A stretch of DNA of 37,763 nucleotides from the NCBI GenBank assembly GCA_018827205.1, contig JAHJXZ010000008.1, forward strand, positions 1 through 37,763, written 5' to 3'. The DNA is from Gammaproteobacteria bacterium (GTDB lineage Bacteria; Pseudomonadota; Gammaproteobacteria; Pseudomonadales; Pseudomonadaceae). The position numbers were made by a program, and so were the translations under genes. Of this stretch, positions 17,987 to 26,453 are shown piece by piece (position 1 is the stretch's first letter; the number at the start of each line of letters is the position of its first letter). The notes beneath the pieces are model-generated. The model had not been told where the DNA came from. It saw only the letters and a program-made list of their open reading frames with translations, and did no database searches.

Positions 17987-18014
17987 GCCCAGCAGGCTGT
18001 TATGCCTGCTGGGC
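17987..18014 (+). terminator. Hairpin after the PhoH gene
   Basis: GCCCAGCAGGC and GCCTGCTGGGC form a perfect 11-base-pair stem with loop TGTTAT, 16 bp after the stop. It is very stable but is followed by CGGGTGTC, without a T-run, so it may act as a Rho-assisted end or RNA stabiliser. Confidence 0.5.
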
Positions 18015-18056
18015 CGGGTGTCGCCGTAACCTCTCGTCTGAATCCCCTGGCATTCA

Positions 18057-18072
18057 CAGGTGCCGAAACCTG
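18057..18072 (+). promoter_or_regulatory. Small inverted repeat and -10 box upstream of moaC
   Basis: CAGGT-GCCGAA-ACCTG (18057-18072) precedes a good -10 match TACAAT (18084-18089), 28 bp before the moaC start. The -35 is weak. A very similar inverted repeat lies downstream of moaE at 19465-19480. Confidence 0.35.
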
Positions 18073-18116
18073 ACCCGTGGGTTTACAATCGCCGGACATC
18101 TGCCTGGAGCCTGTCT

Positions 18117-18605
18117 GTGTTAACCCATCTAGATTCCCAAGGTCGCGCCAACATGGTCGACGTCAGCGACAAAGCCCTGACCGTCCGTGAAGCCGTGGCT
18201 GAAGCCTTGGTGCGCATGCGCCCAGAAACCCTGCAGATGATTACCCAGGGCGATCACCCCAAGGGCGATGTGTTCGCCGTGGCACGGATTGCCGGTATTC
18301 AGGCAGCGAAGAAAACCAGTGATCTGATTCCGCTATGCCATCCGCTGATGCTCACCAGCGTTAAAGTTGAACTGACGCCTGAGGGCGTGGATGCCGTGCG
18401 CATTACCGCGCGCTGCAAGCTGACCGGGCAGACCGGGGTGGAAATGGAAGCCCTGACCGCCGCCAGCGTCGCCGCGCTGACCATTTATGACATGTGCAAG
18501 GCGGTGGACCGTGGCATGGTCATTGAGGCTGTGCGCCTGCTGGAGAAAGTTGGTGGCAAGAGCGGCGCCTTCAAGGCAGAGAGCGTGGCGGGAGAGCAGG
18601 CATGA
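18117..18605 (+). CDS. moaC: MoaC, cyclic pyranopterin monophosphate synthase
   Basis: Converts 3',8-cyclo-GTP into cyclic pyranopterin monophosphate, the second half of the first step of molybdenum cofactor synthesis. 162 residues (E. coli 161). Motifs include [15 protein letters not shown] and [23 protein letters not shown] with the catalytic Lys region DRGM. I start at GTG 18117 (giving [17 protein letters not shown]) with TGGAG upstream; a start at 18060 adds 19 residues not typical of the family. The stop overlaps moaD by four bases. moaA is not in this window. Confidence 0.95.
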   Translation: MLTHLDSQGRANMVDVSDKALTVREAVAEALVRMRPETLQMITQGDHPKGDVFAVARIAGIQAAKKTSDLIPLCHPLMLTSVKVELTPEGVDAVRITARCKLTGQTGVEMEALTAASVAALTIYDMCKAVDRGMVIEAVRLLEKVGGKSGAFKAESVAGEQA

Positions 18606-18844
18606 TCCGCGTACAGTATTTCGCCCGTTACCGCGAAGCCCTCGGTCTGGATGGCGAACAGCTTAGCGGCGAGTTCACCAGCCTGGATCAACTGCGCCAG
18701 CACCTGCTGAGTCGCGGCGGGGTGTGGGAGGTGCTGGCCGAACAGAACCTCATGTGCGCGCGCAATCAGGAACTCTGCAGCTTGGAGGAGCCACTGACAG
18801 CCGGCGATGAAGTAGCGTTTTTCCCTACGGTCACCGGAGGCTGA
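18602..18844 (+). CDS. moaD: MoaD, molybdopterin synthase sulfur carrier subunit
   Basis: Ubiquitin-fold small subunit that carries the thiocarboxylate sulfur for molybdopterin synthase. 80 residues, ending in the required Gly-Gly (FPTVTGG). Start ATG 18602 overlaps the moaC stop (ATGA), so translation is coupled. Two bases separate it from moaE, its partner subunit. Confidence 0.95.
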   Translation: MIRVQYFARYREALGLDGEQLSGEFTSLDQLRQHLLSRGGVWEVLAEQNLMCARNQELCSLEEPLTAGDEVAFFPTVTGG

Positions 18845-18846
18845 AT

Positions 18847-19305
18847 ATGGCCATCCGAGTTCAGTCGCAACCCTTCGATCCGGGCGTTGAGCTCAATGCC
18901 CTGCATGCCGCCAACCTCGGCATTGGCGCGGTGGTCAGCTTTGTCGGCTATGTGCGCGACTTCAACGACGGGCGCGAAGTCGGCGGCATGTTTCTCGAAC
19001 ACTTTCCCGGCATGACCGAAAAGGCCTTGGGCAAGATTGCCGAGGAAGCCGCCCAGCGCTGGCCACTGCTGGGCATCGAAGTCATTCACCGCATTGGCCG
19101 TCTGGAGCCCGGCGAGCCGATTGTGTTTGTTGGTACCACCAGTGCCCACCGTCAGGCGGCATTCGATGCCTGCAACTTCGTCATGGACTACCTGAAAACC
19201 CGCGCGCCGTTCTGGAAGAAGGAAGACACCGCCGACGGCCCGCGCTGGGTCGAAGGGCGTTGCTCCGATCAGACCGCTGCCGAGCGCTGGAAACAGCAGC
19301 CTTAA
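18847..19305 (+). CDS. moaE: MoaE, molybdopterin synthase catalytic subunit
   Basis: Large subunit that inserts two sulfurs into cyclic pyranopterin monophosphate. 152 residues (E. coli 150). The active-site lysines appear as Lys117 in YLKTRAP and Lys124 in FWKKED; VGYVRDFNDGR and HRIGRLEPGE are family segments. The ribosome-binding site GGAGG lies at the end of moaD. Last gene of moaCDE; no clear terminator follows within 100 bp. Confidence 0.95.
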   Translation: MAIRVQSQPFDPGVELNALHAANLGIGAVVSFVGYVRDFNDGREVGGMFLEHFPGMTEKALGKIAEEAAQRWPLLGIEVIHRIGRLEPGEPIVFVGTTSAHRQAAFDACNFVMDYLKTRAPFWKKEDTADGPRWVEGRCSDQTAAERWKQQP

Positions 19306-19582
19306 GCGTATTTTGTCGATGTCGCCTGCGCTGATCCTTCAGTCGCAGCGATGACTGTTGCCCGGTTGACGATTTGTACATATAAGTCCAGTATGGAATT
19401 TAAAGTATAAAACGAGACTGGCAAATGACCTGTCCATGCGTGCTACTCAGCCATCGCTTCTCGCTCAGGTGCAAACCTGATGCGTCTTTCTTCTGTCTTG
19501 CAGTAACCGTCGTTGCCCGTTCGACCTGCGCAGCAATGCCAGGTGGCACGGGCCTGTCACTCCCTCAGCAGGAATCCGCACA
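19306..19582 (+). promoter_or_regulatory. Region upstream of the binding-protein gene
   Basis: 277 bp without a gene. Candidate promoter elements are TTGACG (about 19366-19371) with CAGTAT 17 bases on, and an alternative TATAAA about 19410. A hairpin TCAGGT-GCAA-ACCTGA (19465-19480) is followed by a pyrimidine-rich stretch. The roughly 170-base distance from these boxes to the start codon would imply a long leader. Confidence 0.35.
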
Positions 19583-20359
19583 ATGAAGAAAATCGTCCTG
19601 GCGGGCGGCATCGCCCTGAGCCTGATTGCATCCAGTCTGTTCGCCGCAGACAAACCCTTGCGCCTGGGTATCGAGGCTGCGTATCCGCCATTCGCCTACA
19701 AAGAAGCCGGCGGCCAGATCGCCGGTTTTGACGTGGATATCGGCAACGCCCTGTGTGCCGAAATGAAGACCGAGTGCCAATGGGTCGAGCAGGAGTTCGA
19801 CGGCCTGATTCCTTCGCTCAAGGTGAAGAAGGTCGACGCCATCCTGTCGTCCATGACCATCACCGATGATCGGCGCAAATCGGTGGATTTCACCGGCAAG
19901 TACTACTACAGCCCGGCGCGCCTGGTGATGAAGGCCGGCAGCGAAGTCGCCGCCGATTTCAGCAACCTAAAAGGCAAGCGCATTGGCGTACAACGTTCGA
20001 CCACCACCGACCGTTTCGCCAGCGAAGTGCTGGCCGCGCAAGGAGTTGAAGTGGTGCGTTACAGCTCGCAGAACGAAATCTACCTAGACCTGATTTCCGC
20101 GCGCCTGGATGGCACCCTGGCCGACGCCATCCCGGTGGATGAAGGCTTTCTGAAAACCGACAACGGCAAGGGTTTCGCCTTCGTAGGTCCGGCGTTTACC
20201 GACCCGCAATACTTCGGTGAAGGCGCCGGTATCGCCGTGCGCAAGGGTGACAGCGAACTGCTCGGCAAGCTGAATGCGGCCATCCAGGCGATTCGCGCCA
20301 GTGGCGAATACCAGAAGATTCAGGCCAAGTACTTCACCTTCGATATCTACGGCGACTGA
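19583..20359 (+). CDS. Periplasmic basic amino-acid binding protein (HisJ/ArgT/AotJ type)
   Basis: Solute-binding protein of a polar amino-acid ABC importer. 258 residues. Signal peptide about 1-21 (SLFAA). Mature protein starts DKPLRLGIEAAYPPFAY, with FDVDIGNALCAEMKTECQW, whose two Cys match the disulfide of lysine/arginine/ornithine and histidine binding proteins, then MTITDDRRKSVDFT. These point to a basic amino acid, though opine-type ligands cannot be excluded. No permease or ATPase gene is next to it, so it must share a transporter encoded elsewhere. ATG 19583 with AGGA upstream. A strong terminator follows at 20374. Confidence 0.85.
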   Translation: MKKIVLAGGIALSLIASSLFAADKPLRLGIEAAYPPFAYKEAGGQIAGFDVDIGNALCAEMKTECQWVEQEFDGLIPSLKVKKVDAILSSMTITDDRRKSVDFTGKYYYSPARLVMKAGSEVAADFSNLKGKRIGVQRSTTTDRFASEVLAAQGVEVVRYSSQNEIYLDLISARLDGTLADAIPVDEGFLKTDNGKGFAFVGPAFTDPQYFGEGAGIAVRKGDSELLGKLNAAIQAIRASGEYQKIQAKYFTFDIYGD

Positions 20360-20373
20360 GTCGTTCAGTAATG

Positions 20374-20401
20374 AGAAAACCGCGCGCTGGCGCGGTTTTC
20401 T
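20374..20401. terminator. Bidirectional intrinsic terminator
   Basis: AGAAAACCGCGC and GCGCGGTTTTCT form a perfect 12-base-pair stem with loop GCTG. The outer A-T pairs give a T-run in either direction. It separates the plus-strand binding-protein gene from the convergent diguanylate cyclase gene and overlaps the last two bases of the latter's stop codon. Confidence 0.85.
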
Positions 20402-21569
20402 AGCTAGGCGCAGCCACCTTCACGCGGTTGCGTCCGTCTTGTTTGGCGCTATATAGCGCGCGGTCGCTGGCTACATAGAGGCTGTCGTAAGTGCCTGGCT
20501 GGCCAGCCTCCAAGTAGCTCATGCCGATACTGACGGTGAGTGCTACAGCGTTGCCATCAACTACTTTCAGGTGCGTCTCCACCAGTTGGCGCAAGTGCTC
20601 GGCGATCTGCAGTCCGTGCTCGCGGTCGCAGTCAATCAGCAACAACATGAACTCTTCACCTCCCAGGCGTGCCAGGCTGTCGAGGCTGCGTACCTGGCTG
20701 GAAAGTAGCGTAGCCACGCGTTTGATAACTACATCGCCCAGCGGATGACCGAAGCGATCGTTAACGGTCTTGAAATGATCGAGATCAAGCAGCAGTAAAC
20801 ACAATGGCTGCTGAGTGCGCTGAAAACGCAGCAATTCGTGCTCGACGATGCCGTTAAATGCGCGGCGATTGAGCAAGCCGCTCAGCGGGTCATGTTCGGC
20901 AAGGTAGCTGAGCTTGTGGTTCTGCTCTTCAAGTAGCTGGGCCTGGGCTTGCAGGCGCTGCTTCTGGGTGTTGATCTGCACGAAGTTGCGCCACTGCAGC
21001 CATGCCAGCAGCAAACCAATGGTGCAACTGGATAGGCCATTGACCTGATTGCTCAGCAACTGTGCCGGGCTGCTCTGAGTTTGCTGGATGCCAAACAGAA
21101 ACAGCCCTAAGGTCAGGCTAAACAGCCACAAGGCGGAGAGGGGGCGATGCAAAAATGCCAGCGCCGCCAGGGTACAGCCCACAAGTAGCGGGGTGATATT
21201 GCTGGTGACTAATTGATCGATAGCGCTAATCAGGGCAGCGAAACCCAGCGTACCTAGTACCGCTACGCTGACGCTGATCTGACGTAGCCGGATTAACTCC
21301 GGCCGGGGGACTAGATACCAGGCAATTAACGCCAACGTTCCAAAGAACACCAGCATGCCAGTGTGCGCGGCGAGAATGCCCTGACGCCATAAGGCTTCAT
21401 TAGCCGACTCGGGTTGTCGTTGCCAGAACAACCAGATGTGCATCAGGTTGAGCGGTGGAATCCAGGGGGCAGCAATTCGCAGGCGTCGTATATTTTGCTC
21501 GAGCAACTCTGGAGCAAAGGCTCGGTTTTTTTCAGCAATGCTTTGCCAGTCAATCCGCCACGCTCGCAA
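20400..21569 (-). CDS. Membrane-bound diguanylate cyclase (GGDEF)
   Basis: Makes c-di-GMP from two GTP. 389 residues: a short N-terminal region, five or six membrane segments at about 65-190, a coiled linker (QKQRLQAQAQLLEEQNHKL), then a GGDEF domain from about 220. The active site is GGEEF (303-307) and the inhibitory I-site RSLD is at 294-297, exactly five residues upstream, so product inhibition is expected. I see no EAL domain. The start is TTG 21569, with AAAGGAG about nine bases upstream; the nearest ATG (21576) is out of frame and reads eight codons. Monocistronic between two hairpins. Confidence 0.9.
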   Translation of the reverse strand: MRAWRIDWQSIAEKNRAFAPELLEQNIRRLRIAAPWIPPLNLMHIWLFWQRQPESANEALWRQGILAAHTGMLVFFGTLALIAWYLVPRPELIRLRQISVSVAVLGTLGFAALISAIDQLVTSNITPLLVGCTLAALAFLHRPLSALWLFSLTLGLFLFGIQQTQSSPAQLLSNQVNGLSSCTIGLLLAWLQWRNFVQINTQKQRLQAQAQLLEEQNHKLSYLAEHDPLSGLLNRRAFNGIVEHELLRFQRTQQPLCLLLLDLDHFKTVNDRFGHPLGDVVIKRVATLLSSQVRSLDSLARLGGEEFMLLLIDCDREHGLQIAEHLRQLVETHLKVVDGNAVALTVSIGMSYLEAGQPGTYDSLYVASDRALYSAKQDGRNRVKVAAPS

Positions 21570-21643
21570 TACCCATAACTCCTTTAACGGTATGAGTGCA
21601 GGGCTGAGTGAACTCGACCCTTGTGACAGACGTTACACAAGTT

Positions 21644-21679
21644 CAGCCTGCTGGGCGACTGAGTTATCCCGGCAGGCTG
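21644..21679 (-). terminator. Hairpin after the aminotransferase gene
   Basis: CAGCCTGCTGGG and CCCGGCAGGCTG pair over 12 positions (one G-T), with a 12-base loop. It lies 21 bp after the aminotransferase stop and 74 bp before the diguanylate cyclase start. There is no T-run on the minus strand, so its efficiency is uncertain. Confidence 0.45.
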
Positions 21680-21700
21680 TGGGCAGAGGTAGCGGGGGCC

Positions 21701-23083
21701 TTACAGTAAGCCCAGTTCCATGGCCGTGCGATCCACCGCGCGCTTGGTTTTTTCCACCAACTCATCCAGTTGCGTGCGCCCGGCTACCAGGGCCGGAGCC
21801 ATGATCATGCGGCCCTGGGTGGAACGGATGATCAGGCCTTCCTCGAAGCCGATGGTGCGGCAGCGCCAGGCGATGTCGCTTTCATTGGCGAAGCGTTTGC
21901 GGCTGCTCTTGTCCTCGGCAAATTGCAGGGCGGCGACCAGGCCAGTGCCTTGGATATCGCCAACCAGCGGGTGATTGCCGAATACTTCGCGCAAACACTC
22001 CTGCAGATAAGGCCCTGTCTCGGCTTTGACCTGGCTGACGATGCCTTCATCACGCAGTGCCTTGATATTGGCAAGGGCCACGGCGGCCGCAACGGGGTGG
22101 CCCGAGTAGGTCAGGCCGTGGGCAAATACGCCGCCTTGCTCTACCAGTACATCGGCGATGCGCTTGCTCAAAACCAGGCCGCCCATGGGGATATAGCCCG
22201 AGGTCAAGCCTTTGGCGATCGACAGGGTGTCCGGTTGGAAACCGAAGTGTTCGTGCGCGAACCATTCGCCGGTGCGGCCAAAGCCACCGATGACTTCGTC
22301 GGCACACAGCAGCACGTCGTACTGACGGCAGATGCGCTGAATTTCCGGCCAGTAACTTTCCGGCGGGAAGATCATGCCGCCGGCGCCCTGGAAGGGTTCG
22401 GCGATAAACCCGGCAACGTTATCCGCGCCCAGTTCGAGAATTTTCTCTTCTAACTGCAATGCGCAGCGGCGGCCGAATTCGGCTGGGGTCAGCTCACCGC
22501 CATTGGCATACCAGTAAGGCTCATCGATATGTTCGATGTCCGGCAGCATGCCGCCCATTTCGTGCATGAATTTCATCCCGCCCAGGGCGGTGCTGGCCAG
22601 GGTTGAGCCGTGATAACCGTTCCAGCGACCAATCATCACTTTCTTCTGCGGTTTGCCGAGAATCTGCCAGTAGCGGCGCACGGTGCGGATCAGTACCTCA
22701 TTGGCCTCGGAGCCGGAGTTTGTATAAATGGCGTGGCTGTAATGCGCGGGCAGCAGGCTAAACAGGGTTTCCGACAGCTCGACCACGGCCGGGTGAGTGG
22801 TGTGGAAGAACATGTTGTAGTACGACAGTTGTTCCATCTGCTTGCTCGCAGCGGCCACCAGGTCCTTGCGGCCGTAGCCGAGGTTGGTGCACCACAGCCC
22901 GGACATGCCGTCGAGGTAGCGATTACCGTCGTTATCCCAGAGGTACAGGCCCTCACCACGCACCATCACGCGTGGCCCTTCGGCATTCAGTTCCTTCTGG
23001 TCAACAAAGGCGTGGATGTGGTGGGCGGCATCCAGCGCCTGGTAGTCCTGAGTTTGGCGGTTGGGGGTATTTGGGACTGTCAT
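21701..23083 (-). CDS. Class III omega-aminotransferase (SpuC-like)
   Basis: PLP-dependent transaminase likely to move an amino group from a diamine, polyamine or omega-amino acid to pyruvate or a keto acid. 460 residues. Family segments: GLWCTNLGYGR, GSEANEVLIRTVRRYW, RWNGYHGST, CADEVIGGFGRTGEWF, and SIAKGLTSGYIPMGG with the PLP Lys at residue 291. It closely resembles P. aeruginosa SpuC (putrescine-pyruvate aminotransferase) along its length, but substrate range in this family is broad. ATG 23083 has AGGT upstream; a TTG three codons earlier is less likely. Third gene of the dehydrogenase-permease-aminotransferase unit. Confidence 0.88.
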   Translation of the reverse strand: MTVPNTPNRQTQDYQALDAAHHIHAFVDQKELNAEGPRVMVRGEGLYLWDNDGNRYLDGMSGLWCTNLGYGRKDLVAAASKQMEQLSYYNMFFHTTHPAVVELSETLFSLLPAHYSHAIYTNSGSEANEVLIRTVRRYWQILGKPQKKVMIGRWNGYHGSTLASTALGGMKFMHEMGGMLPDIEHIDEPYWYANGGELTPAEFGRRCALQLEEKILELGADNVAGFIAEPFQGAGGMIFPPESYWPEIQRICRQYDVLLCADEVIGGFGRTGEWFAHEHFGFQPDTLSIAKGLTSGYIPMGGLVLSKRIADVLVEQGGVFAHGLTYSGHPVAAAVALANIKALRDEGIVSQVKAETGPYLQECLREVFGNHPLVGDIQGTGLVAALQFAEDKSSRKRFANESDIAWRCRTIGFEEGLIIRSTQGRMIMAPALVAGRTQLDELVEKTKRAVDRTAMELGLL

Positions 23084-23123
23084 TTTCAGCAACCTCGGTT
23101 ATTACCTGTTGTGTGCGAGTAAG

Positions 23124-23141
23124 CCGGGGGCGTGCCCCCGG
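23124..23141 (-). other. G+C hairpin between permease and aminotransferase
   Basis: CCGGGGG and CCCCCGG with loop CGTG, in the 65-bp spacer between two co-directional genes. It may set relative expression or stop part of the transcripts; there is no T-run. Confidence 0.45.
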
Positions 23142-23148
23142 TTGGAAT

Positions 23149-24579
23149 TCATTTACGGGCCAGCACCTTGTCGATGGGCTCGGGGGTGAATAATGGTTTG
23201 CGCATTACCAGCTTGATCCACAGTACGGCGATGATCGATACCAGGCCGATTACGGCGCCCGCGCTGTAGAAGATCGATGCCGTCATCTCCGGAGCAGGCG
23301 ACACGTAGTAGATCGATACCAGCATGCCGACGATGCCAAGGATCTGTGGCAGTGGGTAGAACGGCGTCTTGAACGGGCGTTGCAGATCAGGATAGCGACG
23401 GCGCAGGGCAATCACATCCAGGTGGCAGATGATGTATGCCAGCAACCAGGCCACGGCCGCAGCCAGCAGCAACAGGCCAATAGAGGCAGGGTCATCACCC
23501 ATGAAGATCACCGGCAAACCGGTAATCATGGCGACGAACAGCACCGCGACCCAAGGCGCCTGGTACTTCTTGCTGAGCAGCTTGAACTGCGGGAAGGCTT
23601 GGCCGTTAACCGCCATGCCATAGAGCATGCGTGGAATGGCTGCCAGCGAAGTGTTGACCGTGCTGCAGGTGGCGGTGATGGCGGCAACCACCAGGAAAAC
23701 CTTGCCGGCTTCGCCGAATAGGGCGGTGGCGAACAGGTAGTGCGGCAGTGTCGAACTGGCCAATTGCTCCTGTGGCACATAGAGCAGCGCGCCGGTGGAG
23801 TAGAGGGCGATGGTGATAAAAATGATCGTCACGCCAAGAATCATCGACCAAGGAATATTGCGCTTCGGGTTACGCGACTCTTCGACCAGCGGGCAGACGA
23901 ATTCGGCCCCGACAAAGCCCCAGATGGCCAGCGCCACCAAGGTCATCACGCTGGCGCCCATTGGGTTCCAGTCGCTGGTGATGGATGTGCTCAGCGCCGG
24001 TTCACTGCCACTGCCGGTTACCGCCGCCAGGCCCAGGGCCAACAGCACGATGACCATGATCAGCGCCAGGGCCGACTGCAGACGGGCGAAGATATCGATG
24101 CCCAGCAGATTAAGTAGGGTAAACACCACCAGCACGCCATAGGCGATCAGCATGTGGGGGAAGGCGCCGGGATAGACCTCGTTGATGATCAGATCGAGCA
24201 GCAGCAATTCTGCCGAGAGGGCGAACATCGCCACCACTACATAGCCGGAGAAGGTCGCCAGAATGGCCGGGAACTGCCCCAAGGCCACTTCGGTGTAGCT
24301 ACTCAGGCTGCCTGCGCGAGGAATCATCAGCGCCAGTTCGGCGAACGACACCACGTAAGTCAGCGCCAGGACGAAAGCCAGTGCCAAGGGAATTAGAAAG
24401 CCCAGGCCGGCGATGCCCGCGCCCTGCAGCATCAGCACCATCACGCCTTGGGACACCACCAGGCCTATGGCCACGGCGAGCAGGGCGGTCATGCCCAGGC
24501 TGGGTTTGTGTTTGCGCGCGACTGCGCTTGCTTGAGCCAGGCCAACGGGGGGCGTAAGGCTGATTTCGGGATCATGCAT
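23149..24579 (-). CDS. APC-family amino acid/amine permease
   Basis: Inner-membrane amino acid-polyamine-organocation transporter. 476 residues with about twelve hydrophobic segments; the first holds a short small-residue loop region (VAIGLVVSQGVMV), and SFAELALMIPRAGSLSSYTEVALG is characteristic of the family. FVGAEFVCPLVEESRNPKRNIPWSM corresponds to the sixth segment and its following loop. Start ATG 24579 with AGGAG seven bases upstream; a start at 24621 is possible but lies before that site. The position between a dehydrogenase and an aminotransferase suggests that it imports their substrate. Confidence 0.88.
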   Translation of the reverse strand: MHDPEISLTPPVGLAQASAVARKHKPSLGMTALLAVAIGLVVSQGVMVLMLQGAGIAGLGFLIPLALAFVLALTYVVSFAELALMIPRAGSLSSYTEVALGQFPAILATFSGYVVVAMFALSAELLLLDLIINEVYPGAFPHMLIAYGVLVVFTLLNLLGIDIFARLQSALALIMVIVLLALGLAAVTGSGSEPALSTSITSDWNPMGASVMTLVALAIWGFVGAEFVCPLVEESRNPKRNIPWSMILGVTIIFITIALYSTGALLYVPQEQLASSTLPHYLFATALFGEAGKVFLVVAAITATCSTVNTSLAAIPRMLYGMAVNGQAFPQFKLLSKKYQAPWVAVLFVAMITGLPVIFMGDDPASIGLLLLAAAVAWLLAYIICHLDVIALRRRYPDLQRPFKTPFYPLPQILGIVGMLVSIYYVSPAPEMTASIFYSAGAVIGLVSIIAVLWIKLVMRKPLFTPEPIDKVLARK

Positions 24580-24725
24580 GGGAGTTCTCCTGCAATCTTG
24601 TTGTTGTGTCAGGTGAATCACACGCGGCAGGGGCCGCAGTTGTTTGCTGCGCTTTCAGGCGCACAGCTGCCCGTTGCGCTCAAAACAGCGCAGTTGTCTG
24701 TGTTTTTCTGAGGGTGCTGTTATCG

Positions 24726-24746
24726 GCTGCGCATTAACTGCGCAGC
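24726..24746 (-). other. Hairpin overlapping the aldehyde dehydrogenase stop
   Basis: GCTGCGCA-TTAAC-TGCGCAGC: eight-base-pair stem with the TAA stop codon in the loop. The 154-bp spacer to the permease also holds a GCGCT/AGCGC stem and further copies of an AACTGCGC-like word. No T-run. Confidence 0.4.
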
Positions 24747-26227
24747 TGGAACCAGGTGGTTTTCATCAGGCTGTACTTGTCGAAGGCATGCAGCGACAGA
24801 TCGCGACCAAAACCTGATTGCTTGCAGCCACCGAAGGGCACGCAAACATCCAAGGCATCGACGGTATTCACCGACACGGTGCCGGCGCGTAGGCGTTTGG
24901 CCACGCGATGGGCGCGGTTGAGGTCATCGGTCCACAGCGAGGCGGCCAGGCCGTATTGGCTGTTGTTGGCCAGGCGCACGGCCTCTTCCTCACTGTCGAA
25001 CGGGATAACCGCCAGCACCGGACCGAATACTTCCTCTTGGGCCAACTGCATATCCGGGCTGACGTTGGTGAAGATAGTTGGCTGGATAAAGCTGTCCGAG
25101 CCATTGATGCTCAGGCGTTGCCCGCCGCAGACCAGGGTTGCGCCCTGGCTCTGCGCCCGGTCGATAAAGCCCATGATGCGTTCGGCCTGACGCGCATCGA
25201 CGATGGCGCCAGCGCCGCTGGCCGGGTTCAGTGGATCGCCGGGCAGCCACTGCTGTGCTTTGGCGACCAGACGCTGAACGAACTCATCGTGAATCGAACG
25301 CTCCACCAGCAGGCGCGAGTTGGCGGAGCAGACTTCGCCCTGGTTGAAGAAAATCGCGAAGGCGGCTTTTTCAGCGGCCAGGTCCAGATCCTGGCAGTCG
25401 GCGAACACCAGATTGGCGCTTTTGCCGCCGCACTCCAGCCACACCTGCTTTAGGTTGGACTGCGCCGCATAGGCCATAAAGTATTTGCCCACTTCGGTGG
25501 AGCCGGTAAAGGCCAGGCAATCCACATCCATATGCAGGCCCAGGGCCTTGCCGGCGGTTTCACCCATACCCGGCACTACGTTCAGTACACCAGCCGGCAA
25601 GCCAGCTTCCAAAGCCAGCTGAGCCAGGCGCAGGGCGGAGAAGGGCGATTGCTCGGCGGGTTTGAGCACCACCGCGTTACCGGCGGCCAGGGCCGGGGCG
25701 AGTTTCCAGGCGGCCAGATCCAGCGGGAAGTTCCACGGCACCACGGCGCCGATGACCCCCAGCGGTTCGCGGGTGATGGTCGCCAGGGCATCGCTGGCGG
25801 TTGGCGCCACCTCGTCGTAGCGCTTGTCCAGCACCTCGGCGTACCAGCTGAACACTTGCGCTGCACCGGGCACGTCGATGTTGTAGGCATCCATTACTGG
25901 CTTGCCCATATTCAGCGAGTCGAGCAGGGCCAGTTCTTCGCGGTTGGTCATGATCAACTCAGCCAGCCGCAGCAGTACCTGCTTGCGCTCGCGCGGCGCC
26001 ATGCGTGCCCAGGGGCCTTGCTCGAAAGCCTGGCGGGCGCTGGTCACGGCGGCATCGACATCGGCTGCATCACAGGCGGCCACGTCAGCCAGTAACTGAT
26101 TATTGGCCGGGTTGATCGACGTGAAGGTCGCGCCACTCTGGGCGTCGCGCAGCTGGCCGTCGATCAGTGCCTGGGTGATAAAGCCTTGCGCGGCGGCGCG
26201 CTTCTGCCAATCGCTGTAGTCCAACAT
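24734..26227 (-). CDS. NAD(P)+-dependent aldehyde dehydrogenase (PuuC/KauB-like)
   Basis: Oxidises an aldehyde, probably an amino-aldehyde produced by transamination, to the acid. 497 residues, the usual length. Catalytic residues visible: Glu265 in LECGGKSANLV and Cys300 in NQGEVCSANS; cofactor segments VPWNFPLDLAAWKLAPALAAGN and FTGSTEVGK are present. It resembles gamma-glutamyl-gamma-aminobutyraldehyde dehydrogenase and KauB. ATG 26227 has GAGGA eight bases upstream. First gene of the catabolic unit; divergent from the LysR gene, which is likely its regulator. Confidence 0.9.
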   Translation of the reverse strand: MLDYSDWQKRAAAQGFITQALIDGQLRDAQSGATFTSINPANNQLLADVAACDAADVDAAVTSARQAFEQGPWARMAPRERKQVLLRLAELIMTNREELALLDSLNMGKPVMDAYNIDVPGAAQVFSWYAEVLDKRYDEVAPTASDALATITREPLGVIGAVVPWNFPLDLAAWKLAPALAAGNAVVLKPAEQSPFSALRLAQLALEAGLPAGVLNVVPGMGETAGKALGLHMDVDCLAFTGSTEVGKYFMAYAAQSNLKQVWLECGGKSANLVFADCQDLDLAAEKAAFAIFFNQGEVCSANSRLLVERSIHDEFVQRLVAKAQQWLPGDPLNPASGAGAIVDARQAERIMGFIDRAQSQGATLVCGGQRLSINGSDSFIQPTIFTNVSPDMQLAQEEVFGPVLAVIPFDSEEEAVRLANNSQYGLAASLWTDDLNRAHRVAKRLRAGTVSVNTVDALDVCVPFGGCKQSGFGRDLSLHAFDKYSLMKTTWFQLRS

Positions 26228-26363
26228 CGCCTCTATCCTCATACCTGGGCCGAAATCGGCTGGCTGGGTGCCGTTTTCGGCTTCTTGTGGTTGTTGAGGT
26301 TGATGGTGGCGCAGGTCGGGCAGAAGGAAAATTAGTAAATTTATACTCGCAGGCCATTAAAAA

Positions 26364-26392
26364 ACTGGGCAGCCCCAGTGTCGGGCCTGGGG
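26364..26392. promoter_or_regulatory. Nested inverted repeats between dehydrogenase and LysR genes
   Basis: ACTGGG-N4-CCCAGT (26364-26379) overlaps CCCCAG-N8-CTGGGG (26373-26392), in the 226-bp divergent spacer. A -10-like TATAAA for the dehydrogenase lies about 25 bp downstream on the minus strand, the usual place for an activator site. A LysR-type operator is the natural reading, unproven. Confidence 0.4.
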
Positions 26393-26453
26393 TATGTTGG
26401 CTGCATAAAATCTGTACAAGACGGCCAGCAAGCCGCTATTGAGGAGGTACCAC

